DNA of 64,000 bases from DASUAS01 sp963750045. GTDB lineage: Bacteria > Actinomycetota > Acidimicrobiia > IMCC26256 > DASPTH01. A program made the translations under genes and the position numbers. The stretch covers positions 248,001 through 312,000 of the forward strand of contig CAVVPD010000004.1 in assembly GCA_963750045.1 (NCBI GenBank). Reading direction: 5' to 3'. Below the pieces are notes generated by a model. That model was not told the DNA's origin. It saw only the letters and a program-made list of their open reading frames with translations, and made no database searches. Within the stretch, counting starts at the first letter, position 1; each line of letters opens with the position of its first letter. This document shows positions 19,109-27,755 of the stretch, piece by piece.

Positions 19109-20416
19109 GTGAACCTCGCCGATCTGCTCCTCCTCTTTCGGCGCCATCGTATGGTGGCCGCGGTCGCCGCTCTCGTGGTCGTGGCGCTCGGCGCGTTCGC
19201 AGCCTTCACCCCGAGCGACCAGTACGAGTCCAACTCCACCGTGCTGGTGAACCCGAAGCTCACCAACGGTCAGGCGGTGTCGGTCGACCTGGTCGATTTC
19301 CTCGTCCCCACCTACCTGGCTCGCCTCGATACGGCCCGCTTCCAGCGGGCCGCGGTCGCCGATCTGCCGGCGTCGGTCCGGCGCGCGGCGGTTTCGGTGA
19401 CGAACAGCTCCAGCGCCGGCACCGGGATCATCAACATCCACACGACCAGTCCCCAGCGGGACGCTGTCGCCCCGTGGGCGAAGGCGCTCGCCAACCATCT
19501 CATCGCGACGTCGAGCTCCGACTTCACGACGCTGTCGTTGCTCGACGATCCGGTCACGCCGGACTCGCCCTACGCGCCCTCGCGAACGCTCACCTTCGTC
19601 ATCTCGCTCCTGGTCGCGTTCTTCGTCGCGATCATCGCGGTCATCCTCGCGGAGTCGTTGGGGGCCCGACGGGACGGTGCGGCCGAGATCCGCGAGCGAT
19701 TCGGCGCTCGCGTGCTGGCCGAGATTCCGAGCATGAGCGAATCACTGGCGGTCGCTGATCCGGGCGACCTCGCGGAAAACGGTCGGGCGGCGAGCGTCGT
19801 GGACGCGCTGCAGACGCTGCGCGCCAACCTCTCCTACCTCTTGCTGGACCGTCCGCAGCGGTGGGTGGTCGTCACCTCGGTGGGAAAGCGCGAGGGCAAG
19901 AGCTTCGTCGCGGTGCATCTCGCCTGGCTCCTGGCGTCGCTGGGGGAGTCCACGCTCCTTCTGGACGCCGACACCCGGAAGTCCACCGCCCACAAGTTGC
20001 TGGGTCTCTCGCCGTCACCCGGGATCAGTGACCTGACGCCGAAGAACCTGCACGCGGTGACCCAGCGAACGGAGAACGAGCATCTCGGCTACATCGGTCC
20101 TGGCGTCCCCGACCGCCACCCGGCCGAGATCGCGAGCACCCATCTGCCCGAGCTCCTCCAGCAGGTGGACGAGCTGGGATACACCCTGATCGTCGATGCG
20201 CCGCCGATGGTGGGAGCGGCCGAGACGTCGGTGTACGCCGCACTGTGTGGCACCGTGATCCTGGTGATCGATGCCCGCCGGCGCGGGTTCGATGATGTCG
20301 AGCAGACGCTGCTCGCGCTCCGCGACCGGAAGGTGGAGGTGCTCGGCGTGGTGATCAACCGGGCCCGGGGAGGTCGGCGGCGCCGGTGGGCTGCGTCGTT
20401 CGCCAATCGAGGTTGA
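19109..20416 (+). CDS. Wzz/CapB-like chain-length protein fused to a BY-kinase-type ATPase domain
   Basis: 435 residues from GTG 19109. A membrane segment near residues 14-32, an extracytoplasmic Wzz-like region, a second membrane segment (TLTFVISLLVAFFVAII), then a cytoplasmic ATPase with Walker A VTSVGKREGKSF, Walker A' TLLLDADTRKS and Walker B TLIVDAPP. This is the fused polysaccharide copolymerase/tyrosine-kinase layout controlling chain length in Wzx/Wzy systems. The C-terminus is Arg-rich; no Tyr cluster is seen. Confidence 0.85.
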   Translation: MNLADLLLLFRRHRMVAAVAALVVVALGAFAAFTPSDQYESNSTVLVNPKLTNGQAVSVDLVDFLVPTYLARLDTARFQRAAVADLPASVRRAAVSVTNSSSAGTGIINIHTTSPQRDAVAPWAKALANHLIATSSSDFTTLSLLDDPVTPDSPYAPSRTLTFVISLLVAFFVAIIAVILAESLGARRDGAAEIRERFGARVLAEIPSMSESLAVADPGDLAENGRAASVVDALQTLRANLSYLLLDRPQRWVVVTSVGKREGKSFVAVHLAWLLASLGESTLLLDADTRKSTAHKLLGLSPSPGISDLTPKNLHAVTQRTENEHLGYIGPGVPDRHPAEIASTHLPELLQQVDELGYTLIVDAPPMVGAAETSVYAALCGTVILVIDARRRGFDDVEQTLLALRDRKVEVLGVVINRARGGRRRRWAASFANRG

Positions 20417-20585
20417 TCCCGGAGGGCGTTCAGGTGTGCACTCATCGTGCCGATAGTGTTGGAGTAGATGCTAAAGTTCCAGGAGTCATCGGGGCGGAGT
20501 GAACACGCAGAGCGTTTCTCGTGAGCGAGATCACGATCCTGGAGCTCTTCGGCCGACCATCCAAACCTCCTTGGAGTGTCTGAAC

Positions 20586-21608
20586 ATGGACATCGTGGGA
20601 CAGCCCGAACCGGGAACGTCGATCCTCGTCGCCGGTGGCGGCGGGTTCATCGGCGGATATCTCGCAGCGGATCTCCTCGAGCGTGGCTATCGGGTCCGAT
20701 CCGCCGACGTGAAGCCGCTCGACGAGTGGTACCAGGTGCATCCCGGCGCCGAGAACGTGGTGCTCGACCTCCGTGAGATCGATGCCTGCCGAAAGGCCGT
20801 GGCCGGCGTCGAGCAGGTCTTCAACCTCGCGGCCGACATGGGGGGCATGGGGTTCATCGAGCTCAACAAGGCCGCGTGCATGCTGACCGTGCTCATCAAC
20901 ACGCACTTGCTCATGGCCGCCCGTGACGAGGGTGTCGGGCGCTACTTCTATGCGTCTTCGGCTTGCGTGTACAACGGCGACAAGCAGTCGATCGCCGAAG
21001 TCTCGCCGCTGCGGGAAGCGGACGCCTACCCGGCAATGCCCGAGGACGGCTACGGGTGGGAGAAGCTGTTCTCCGAGCGCATGTGCCGCCACTTCGAGGA
21101 AGACTTCGGTATTCGGTCGCGCGTCGCCCGTTACCACAACGTCTACGGTCCCAACGGCACCTGGCGCGGTGGGCGGGAGAAGGCGCCGGCCGCGATCTGC
21201 CGAAAGGTGGCGACCGCGAAGATCTCGGGCGACCCCCAGATCGAGATCTGGGGCGACGGTGAGCAGACGCGGAGCTTCACGTTCATCGACGACTGTGTCT
21301 ACGGCACGGAGCGACTGGCGTGGAGCGAGGTCACTCAACCGCTGAACGTAGGTTCGTCGGAGCTCGTGTCGATCAACCGGCTGGTCGACATCGTCGAAGA
21401 CATCGCGGGCGTGCAGCTGCAGCGCAATTATCTCCTCGACGCTCCCAAGGGCGTGCGCGGTCGGAACTCCGACAACACGCTCATCCGGGAGCTGTTCGAC
21501 TGGGAACCGAGCACCACGTTGCGCGCGGGTCTCGAGGAGACCTACCGCTGGGTCTACGACCAGATCGTGGCCAGCTCCCTCAGCGCGGGTGCGGCGAGCG
21601 GGGCATAG
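20586..21608 (+). CDS. GDP-mannose 3,5-epimerase-like NAD-dependent epimerase
   Basis: 340 residues. GGGGFIGGYLA binds NAD. FNLAADMGGMGFIELNK, FYASSACVY, DGYGWEKLFSERMC and YGPNGTWRGGREKAPAAICRK match the diagnostic stretches of plant GDP-mannose 3,5-epimerase. The reaction would give GDP-L-galactose or GDP-L-gulose for the glycan. GGAG at 20573-20576 supports ATG 20586 over upstream GTG 20499. It stands alone after the Wzz-kinase gene. Confidence 0.85.
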   Translation: MDIVGQPEPGTSILVAGGGGFIGGYLAADLLERGYRVRSADVKPLDEWYQVHPGAENVVLDLREIDACRKAVAGVEQVFNLAADMGGMGFIELNKAACMLTVLINTHLLMAARDEGVGRYFYASSACVYNGDKQSIAEVSPLREADAYPAMPEDGYGWEKLFSERMCRHFEEDFGIRSRVARYHNVYGPNGTWRGGREKAPAAICRKVATAKISGDPQIEIWGDGEQTRSFTFIDDCVYGTERLAWSEVTQPLNVGSSELVSINRLVDIVEDIAGVQLQRNYLLDAPKGVRGRNSDNTLIRELFDWEPSTTLRAGLEETYRWVYDQIVASSLSAGAASGA

Positions 21609-21611
21609 GAC

Positions 21612-21788
21612 TCATCGAGTGGGTTGACTCGGTCGCGCGAGCGCCATGCAGTAGCCCGGTGCGAGGTGGTTCACCCACCATCGCATGTGTCCTTCCCGCA
21701 TCGGTTCGACGGCGGTGGAGCTCAGGAGTCCGAGATCGTCCACGATCTCGCGATCGGAGTACCAGCCGAGGAACTTCTCCGTATCCCT
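21612..21788 (-). pseudogene. C-terminal remnant of an unrecognised gene
   Basis: A 59-codon open stretch ends in TGA at 21612 and reads FLGWYSDREIVDDLGLLSS then MRWWVNHLAPGYCMAL, which looks like genuine protein rather than random GC-rich translation. A stop directly upstream and no credible start or ribosome site suggest a leftover 3' end. I do not recognise the family. Confidence 0.35.
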
Positions 21789-22024
21789 TCAGGTGGTGGG
21801 GGCCGGTGCCCCAACAGGGGGGACTGGCCCTGCGCGACCGTCACGCTCAGGGTGTCCGGGAGGAGTGCGCCAATCTCCGCGATTGCTTCGGGGATCGAGA
21901 GGACGCCGACCACGAGTCCCGCGACGACGGTTCGGACGGGGAACCGACGGTCGGCCGACCACGTCGCTGCCAGGATCGCGAGGACGAGCACGTTTCCCTT
22001 CGGGCGAAGCAACACCGGACGGCC

Positions 22025-22128
22025 GGCGTGATCCCGAGATCCGACGCGATCTGCGCGATCGGCTTCGCACGACGGCGAGCCAAATCGACAGCACGCTGAC
22101 GGAGCTCCGGCGGGCGTGGGCGCGGCAT
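22025..22128 (-). pseudogene. Truncated IS3-type transposase OrfA (N-terminal helix-turn-helix only)
   Basis: ATG 22128 is preceded by GGAG. The product begins MPRPRPPELRQRAVDLA and continues PIAQIASDLGI, the N-terminal helix-turn-helix of IS3/IS911-type OrfA. Similarity stops after about 34 codons and no OrfB/integrase core follows, so this is a relic. It lies 250 bases from the duplicated GH26-like genes, a hint of past rearrangement. Confidence 0.6.
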
Positions 22129-22381
22129 CTCGGACTCCTCTCCGAGACGACGATGGACGAAGATCACGGTCTCGGGGCCAGCGGGTCCGGCTCCCGGGCC
22201 CGTACACTCCGCTTGAGTTTGTACGGTTTGACGGCACTGGTCCCGGTCGCGCCTCAGCCGCGAGGGCACCACGTTCTGAAGTTCCTAACGGACGCAGCGT
22301 GGGCGAACTATCACCAAGGGTGACCATCCGCCGATCACATCGCGGGTCAAGTGGGCGGAAACGGGTGCCGATGCCCAAGCC

Positions 22382-23494
22382 ATGCAACGAAGTTCCTTCC
22401 TGCGCGGCCGTGTCTCTCCTCGATCACTCTTCGTGGTCGCCGTCCTCGGCGTTTCACTCCTCCTGTCGTCGTGCCTTCCGGCCGCGGGCGGCGCGGGCCC
22501 GTCCGCCAGTGTGACGGCTGCTCGGGTGCCTGCGGGTTCGTCGGGTGTGGGGCAGGGGTTGGGGTTCTATCCGGGGTATGCGGCGGTGTCGACGTTGACG
22601 GGGTTGGAGTCGTGGTTGGGTCGCCAGGTCGGGTACGTGGTGCAGTTCTCGGATGGGTCCTCGTCGCGGTTCACGGGGAGCATCTGGGGTCAGGTCGTGA
22701 ACGCGGGCGGGTTCCAGACGTTGGCGAAGAGGATCACGTTGGTGGAGTCGGTGCCGTTGGGGTTCGACGGTGGGTTCATCGACGCGTCGAGCGCGCAGGG
22801 TCAAGCGACTGCCCGGTCGGTGTTGCAGGCGACGGTGAACGGTTCGAATGACGGCGAGTACCGGTTGGCGGCGCAGTATCTCCGTGATGGTGGGTTCGGC
22901 GACTCGATCATCCGGTTGGGTTGGGAGTTCGACGGTGGTTGGTACTCATGGTCGTCGAACGGGAACTGCAGCCTGTGGCAGAGCGCGTGGCGTCACGTGC
23001 ATGACGTCTTCCGTTCGGTGTCGCCCGACTTCCGGTTCGACTGGAGCGCGACGTCGTCGTACATGCCGAGCCAGGCTGCGTGCGCGTGGCCGGGCGACAA
23101 CTACGTCGATGTCGTGGGACTCGACTACTACGACAGAGGTCTCTCGGCCACGACCGACCCGGCGACGGGCACGTGGGTCGATCCCACCGGTGTGTTCAAC
23201 TCCCAGGTCCTGCCGAATCTCCGCTACCAGCGTGACTTCGCCATCGCGCACGGCAAGCAGGTCAGCTATCCGGAGTGGGCGCTCGCGAGCAGCAGTGAGC
23301 ACGGCGGTGGCGACAACCCTGCGTTCATCCAGGGCATGTACGACTGGATGACCAGCCTTCCCGGTGCCGGGCCTGGCAGCCTCGCCTACCAGTCCTACTT
23401 CAACGAAGACACCGGCCCGGGGGACGGCCCCCACAGGCTCGAGAACTTCCCCAAGGCCCAAGCCCGCTTCCGCCAGACCTTCGGCCGCGCCTGA
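22382..23494 (+). CDS. Secreted GH26-like glycoside hydrolase, copy 1 (lipoprotein)
   Basis: 370 residues. Signal peptide with a hydrophobic core and the lipobox-like LSSC at about residue 31. The catalytic domain starts GLGFYPGYAAVSTLTG; RLGWEFDGGWYSW puts the probable acid/base at Glu182 and SYPEWAL the probable nucleophile at Glu298, matching the GH26 pattern of Glu on strands 4 and 7. Family assignment is from motifs only. Substrate may be the locus' own polysaccharide. The region from 22525 to 23489 is repeated at 24008-24972. Confidence 0.75.
   Translation: MQRSSFLRGRVSPRSLFVVAVLGVSLLLSSCLPAAGGAGPSASVTAARVPAGSSGVGQGLGFYPGYAAVSTLTGLESWLGRQVGYVVQFSDGSSSRFTGSIWGQVVNAGGFQTLAKRITLVESVPLGFDGGFIDASSAQGQATARSVLQATVNGSNDGEYRLAAQYLRDGGFGDSIIRLGWEFDGGWYSWSSNGNCSLWQSAWRHVHDVFRSVSPDFRFDWSATSSYMPSQAACAWPGDNYVDVVGLDYYDRGLSATTDPATGTWVDPTGVFNSQVLPNLRYQRDFAIAHGKQVSYPEWALASSSEHGGGDNPAFIQGMYDWMTSLPGAGPGSLAYQSYFNEDTGPGDGPHRLENFPKAQARFRQTFGRA
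22525..23489 (+). repeat. 965-bp direct repeat, copy A (GH26-like catalytic domain)
   Basis: Matches 24008-24972 at a constant offset of 1483 bases with no difference found on line-by-line comparison. It covers exactly the catalytic domain; signal-peptide and 3' sequences differ. This is a recent duplication or gene conversion, or an assembly duplication. Confidence 0.93.
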
Positions 23495-23855
23495 GGACGT
23501 GCGCCGAGAGGCGCCGGGCCGCGGGTTCTGACGGGTTGCGCCATCGGCGACTGTGTCGACGATCAGGACGGTGGTGGCGTGACCGGCGGTCGGCTTCGCG
23601 CCACAGCCGGCGGTGGTCCGACCACCACGGGGTGGATGGTCGCCTCCGCGGCGTGCGCTCGATGACGGTTCCGTCCGTGCGCGCGACCGAACGTTCATGG
23701 TGCCCGGCAACCGAGGGCGTAGGGCCGCGCGCTTCTCCGCGCGTCGATCGGCAACGCGATCGCGTCCTGTCGAAACCTCGCGGCGTCCTGACCTCGAGAC
23801 CACTCCGCGTGATCTCGAGGTCAAGGGTGCTTGCGGGTGGTCGATGACAGTAGGT
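23495..23855. other. Intergenic region between the two GH26-like genes
   Basis: 361 bases without a convincing gene. Codon-like bias is weak in all frames. It contains the perfect inverted repeat at 23789-23823 and a GGGTGG near 23835. No transposase or tRNA is seen. Confidence 0.5.
23789..23823. promoter_or_regulatory. Perfect 11-bp inverted repeat upstream of the GH26-like gene
   Basis: Arms TGACCTCGAGA (23789-23799) and TCTCGAGGTCA (23813-23823) are exact reverse complements with a 13-base spacer, ending 32 bases before ATG 23856. It could be an operator or an RNA hairpin in the leader. Copy 1 of the gene has no counterpart upstream. Confidence 0.5.
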
Positions 23856-26405
23856 ATGCGGCGAATCTCTCTCCTGCGTGGACGTGTGGCCTCTCGCTCG
23901 CGCTTGGTGGCCGGCCTGCTCGGTATCTCGCTCGTGCTGTCTGCGGGGATCTCCACGCTCGGCCTGACCGCGGCAGGTGGGGCGACGGCGACGGCCGCTC
24001 CGACACCGGTGCCTGCGGGTTCGTCGGGTGTGGGGCAGGGGTTGGGGTTCTATCCGGGGTATGCGGCGGTGTCGACGTTGACGGGGTTGGAGTCGTGGTT
24101 GGGTCGCCAGGTCGGGTACGTGGTGCAGTTCTCGGATGGGTCCTCGTCGCGGTTCACGGGGAGCATCTGGGGTCAGGTCGTGAACGCGGGCGGGTTCCAG
24201 ACGTTGGCGAAGAGGATCACGTTGGTGGAGTCGGTGCCGTTGGGGTTCGACGGTGGGTTCATCGACGCGTCGAGCGCGCAGGGTCAAGCGACTGCCCGGT
24301 CGGTGTTGCAGGCGACGGTGAACGGTTCGAATGACGGCGAGTACCGGTTGGCGGCGCAGTATCTCCGTGATGGTGGGTTCGGCGACTCGATCATCCGGTT
24401 GGGTTGGGAGTTCGACGGTGGTTGGTACTCATGGTCGTCGAACGGGAACTGCAGCCTGTGGCAGAGCGCGTGGCGTCACGTGCATGACGTCTTCCGTTCG
24501 GTGTCGCCCGACTTCCGGTTCGACTGGAGCGCGACGTCGTCGTACATGCCGAGCCAGGCTGCGTGCGCGTGGCCGGGCGACAACTACGTCGATGTCGTGG
24601 GACTCGACTACTACGACAGAGGTCTCTCGGCCACGACCGACCCGGCGACGGGCACGTGGGTCGATCCCACCGGTGTGTTCAACTCCCAGGTCCTGCCGAA
24701 TCTCCGCTACCAGCGTGACTTCGCCATCGCGCACGGCAAGCAGGTCAGCTATCCGGAGTGGGCGCTCGCGAGCAGCAGTGAGCACGGCGGTGGCGACAAC
24801 CCTGCGTTCATCCAGGGCATGTACGACTGGATGACCAGCCTTCCCGGTGCCGGGCCTGGCAGCCTCGCCTACCAGTCCTACTTCAACGAAGACACCGGCC
24901 CGGGGGACGGCCCCCACAGGCTCGAGAACTTCCCCAAGGCCCAAGCCCGCTTCCGCCAGACCTTCGGCCGCGTTGCAGCGACTTCCGTGACGACGAAGCC
25001 GCCGGTGACGACCACGACGACGAAGCCGTCGGTGTCGACGACGACGAAGCCGGCTGTGACGACCACGACGACGAAGCCGTCGGTGTCGGGTGCTGCGGTG
25101 TCGGATGATTTCTCGGCGGCGACGTTGGATCCGCGGTGGAGTTTCGTGAACCCGGCGGGTGACGTGACCAAGACGATGACCGGTAGTGGTGTTCGGTTGA
25201 ACATTCCGGCGGGTCCCCATGACCTGTGGACCAACAACCAGAACGCGCCGCGGGTCCTGCAATCGGTCGGGAACACCGACTTCGAAGTCGAGACCAAGTT
25301 CGAGACGACACCGACCAGCTCGATCCAGTATGAAGGCATCTACGTCGAGGCGTCACCGAACCACTGGGTCCGGTTCATCGTCTACAACTACGGCGGCACC
25401 GCGTACGCCAACGCCGCGACGATGAACGGGTCCACTCCCAACTGGATCGGTTCGACCGCGATCTCCGCGGGCACCAACTTGTGGATCCGCGTGAAACGCG
25501 TCGGGAACCAGTGGACCGCCCGCTACTCGCGGGATGGCAACAGCTGGACCACCTACGCCAACTTCGCGTACGCCATGACCGTCACCAAGATCGGGCCCTA
25601 CGCCGGCATCGGTGACAGCGGCGGCGCCTACTCCACCTTCAGCCCGACGATCGACTACTTCCTCAACACCGCCGACCCCGTCACGACCACGACGAAGCCG
25701 GCGGTGACGACCACGACGACGAAGCCGTCGGTGTCGACGACGACGAAGCCGGCTGTGACGACCACGACGACGAAGCCGTCGGTGTCGGGTGCTGCGGTGT
25801 CGGATGATTTCTCGGCGGCGACGTTGGATCCGCGGTGGAGTTTCGTGAACCCGGCGGGTGACGTGACCAAGACGATGACCGGTAGTGGTGTTCGGTTGAA
25901 CATTCCGGCGGGTCCCCATGACCTGTGGACCAACAACCAGAACGCGCCGCGGGTCCTGCAATCGGTCGGGAACACCGACTTCGAAGTCGAGACCAAGTTC
26001 GAGACGACACCGACCAGCTCGATCCAGTATGAAGGCATCTACGTCGAGGCGTCACCGAACCACTGGGTCCGGTTCATCGTCTACAACTACGGCGGCACCG
26101 CGTACGCCAACGCCGCGACGATGAACGGGTCCACTCCCAACTGGATCGGTTCGACCGCGATCTCCGCGGGCACCAACTTGTGGATCCGCGTGAAACGCGT
26201 CGGGAACCAGTGGACCGCCCGCTACTCGCGGGATGGCAACAGCTGGACCACCTACGCCAACTTCGCGTACGCCATGACCGTCACCAAGATCGGGCCCTAC
26301 GCCGGCATCGGTGACAGCGGCGGCGCCTACTCCACCTTCAGCCCGACGATCGACTACTTCCTCAACACCTCCAGCCCCCTCACCCCCGAGGTCGGCGGCG
26401 CCTGA
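23856..26405 (+). CDS. Secreted GH26-like glycoside hydrolase, copy 2, with two concanavalin-like modules
   Basis: 849 residues. Start ATG 23856 (MRRISLLRGRV) aligns with the start of copy 1 (MQRSSFLRGRV). Signal peptide about 1-45; GH26-like domain about 53-372 with Glu185 and Glu301 in the same motifs as copy 1. A Thr/Lys-rich linker follows, module 1 at about 411-605, a second linker, and module 2 at about 644-838. The modules begin AAVSDDFSAATLDPRW and are close to those of the protease at 1-4389, down to long identical nucleotide runs. Probably a catalytic enzyme with carbohydrate- or matrix-binding appendages. Confidence 0.78.
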   Translation: MRRISLLRGRVASRSRLVAGLLGISLVLSAGISTLGLTAAGGATATAAPTPVPAGSSGVGQGLGFYPGYAAVSTLTGLESWLGRQVGYVVQFSDGSSSRFTGSIWGQVVNAGGFQTLAKRITLVESVPLGFDGGFIDASSAQGQATARSVLQATVNGSNDGEYRLAAQYLRDGGFGDSIIRLGWEFDGGWYSWSSNGNCSLWQSAWRHVHDVFRSVSPDFRFDWSATSSYMPSQAACAWPGDNYVDVVGLDYYDRGLSATTDPATGTWVDPTGVFNSQVLPNLRYQRDFAIAHGKQVSYPEWALASSSEHGGGDNPAFIQGMYDWMTSLPGAGPGSLAYQSYFNEDTGPGDGPHRLENFPKAQARFRQTFGRVAATSVTTKPPVTTTTTKPSVSTTTKPAVTTTTTKPSVSGAAVSDDFSAATLDPRWSFVNPAGDVTKTMTGSGVRLNIPAGPHDLWTNNQNAPRVLQSVGNTDFEVETKFETTPTSSIQYEGIYVEASPNHWVRFIVYNYGGTAYANAATMNGSTPNWIGSTAISAGTNLWIRVKRVGNQWTARYSRDGNSWTTYANFAYAMTVTKIGPYAGIGDSGGAYSTFSPTIDYFLNTADPVTTTTKPAVTTTTTKPSVSTTTKPAVTTTTTKPSVSGAAVSDDFSAATLDPRWSFVNPAGDVTKTMTGSGVRLNIPAGPHDLWTNNQNAPRVLQSVGNTDFEVETKFETTPTSSIQYEGIYVEASPNHWVRFIVYNYGGTAYANAATMNGSTPNWIGSTAISAGTNLWIRVKRVGNQWTARYSRDGNSWTTYANFAYAMTVTKIGPYAGIGDSGGAYSTFSPTIDYFLNTSSPLTPEVGGA
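24008..24972 (+). repeat. 965-bp direct repeat, copy B (GH26-like catalytic domain)
   Basis: Second copy of 22525-23489. It sits within the larger gene, directly before the Thr-rich linker. Only bases outside the catalytic domain differ between the two genes. Confidence 0.93.
24992..26369 (+). repeat. Two direct repeats of about 679 bp (linker plus concanavalin-like module), period 699
   Basis: 24992-25670 matches 25691-26369. The only difference I noted is within the linker (25002 versus 25701). The unit is homologous to the tandem units at 1-2895 on the opposite strand, so six module copies exist in the window. Confidence 0.93.
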
Positions 26406-26492
26406 TCCGATGCGGGCCTAGACTCCGCGGGCGGATCGCGGGCCGTTGCGGTCCTCCGAAACCTTCCGGAGAGGCCAAGGCATTCGCCGTCC

Positions 26493-27716
26493 ATGGCAAC
26501 GCATCGCGACGACCGCCAGCGCCCGGATCGCTACCTCTGGATCCTGTCCGTCGACCCCGGTCGCCCGATCAACGGGCAACTCGCGTACACGTTGGGGCTC
26601 GTGCGGGCGCTCGCCGGACGCGGAACCGAGCTCACGGTCCTGCACCCGGGGATGCAGTCGCCAACGGGTTTCGGGGACCGGGTCGCGTGGAAGGCGACGG
26701 GAAGCGGAGCCCGAAGTCGGTTGCCGAGCATGGGATCCATGCTCCCCGCGATGGCGTACACCGCGGCGACCCCCGCGTTCCGCCGGCTGGTGGACACGGA
26801 GCTCGACGGAACGTGGGACGCGGTCGTGATCGACCACGTCGGGTCGGGATGGGCGATGAAGTCGATCCTGGGTCGCCGCGTGAACGCCGGAGTCGTGGTG
26901 CACTGCAGCCACAACGACGAGGAAGAGGTTCGTGCACGCGCCGCCGCCGGCATCTCGTCGAACCCGGTGTCTCGGGCAGTGCTGGCATGGGACGCTTACA
27001 AGGTCGCGCGACTCCAGCGTCGGGTCGTCAAGGGCTCCGACGTCGTCACCACGATCACGGACGAGGACTCCGCGTCGCTCTCGAGACGTCATCCGGGGCT
27101 CAGGGCTGTCGTGCTGCCCCCCGGGTACGACGGTGCACGCGTGGCCCGGCGGACGATCACCGAGGCGACCCCGCGACGAGCGGTGATCGCCGGCAGCCTG
27201 GACTGGCGGGTGAAGCAGCACGACCTGCTCGAGCTGCTCCGGATCGCCGATCCGGCGTTCGCTGCGGTGGGCGCCGAGATCGTCGTGGTCGGGGAGGCGC
27301 CGGACGACTTCGTCGAACGAGTCCACGCGTCCACGACCGCCACGACCCTGACGGGGCGGGTGGACCGCCTCGCCACGCCGTTCGCCGACGCTCGTCTCGC
27401 GCTCGTGTCGGAGCCGCACGGTGGAGGGTTCAAGCTGAAGTCCCTCGACTACGCATTCCACCGCGTGCCGATGCTCGTCCAGACTGGTTCCGTGAGCGGC
27501 CTGCCTTTCCGACCCGGAACGGGCATGCTCGAGTTCCGCGACGTCGAGAGCCTCGTGGACGGCGCGGTGCGAATGCTCGACGACGTCGAATCCCTCGATC
27601 GTCTCCAGCGGGAGGCCTTTGACGAATGCGCTTCGGCATTCGACTGGGCCGACCGGGCCGACACGTTCCGCACCGCGGTGCGGAAGGCTGCTGGCGTGTT
27701 CGGGGGCGCCTCCTGA
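26493..27716 (+). CDS. GT-B glycosyltransferase
   Basis: 407 residues. Begins YLWILSVDPGRPINGQLAYTLGLVRAL, an N-terminal GT-B opening. The C-terminal half has AVIAGSLDWRVKQHDLLELL, VVVGEAPDDF and SEPHGGGFKLKSLDYAFHRVPM, the donor-binding region. It would transfer a sugar during repeat-unit assembly; donor and acceptor unknown. GGAGAGG lies about 20 bases before ATG 26493, so initiation may be weak. Confidence 0.8.
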   Translation: MATHRDDRQRPDRYLWILSVDPGRPINGQLAYTLGLVRALAGRGTELTVLHPGMQSPTGFGDRVAWKATGSGARSRLPSMGSMLPAMAYTAATPAFRRLVDTELDGTWDAVVIDHVGSGWAMKSILGRRVNAGVVVHCSHNDEEEVRARAAAGISSNPVSRAVLAWDAYKVARLQRRVVKGSDVVTTITDEDSASLSRRHPGLRAVVLPPGYDGARVARRTITEATPRRAVIAGSLDWRVKQHDLLELLRIADPAFAAVGAEIVVVGEAPDDFVERVHASTTATTLTGRVDRLATPFADARLALVSEPHGGGFKLKSLDYAFHRVPMLVQTGSVSGLPFRPGTGMLEFRDVESLVDGAVRMLDDVESLDRLQREAFDECASAFDWADRADTFRTAVRKAAGVFGGAS

Positions 27717-27755
27717 CGCAGTAATCTGTGGGCAGTCACGAGCTCGGAGTCTGCG

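Larger units (their letters stand above)
21609..22381. other. Gene-poor junction with mobile-element debris
   Basis: About 770 bases between the epimerase and the first GH26-like gene hold no intact gene. On the minus strand are an unrecognised C-terminal remnant (21612-21788), a hydrophobic fragment reading VLSIPEAIAEIGALLPDTLS (about 21840-22000), and a transposase N-terminal fragment (22025-22128). Their abrupt frame changes suggest joined fragments of several former genes. Confidence 0.5.

Noticed and set aside
22382..26405. Transposon carrying the GH26-like genes
   Set aside because: No terminal inverted repeats or intact transposase flank the pair; only a short OrfA relic is on one side.
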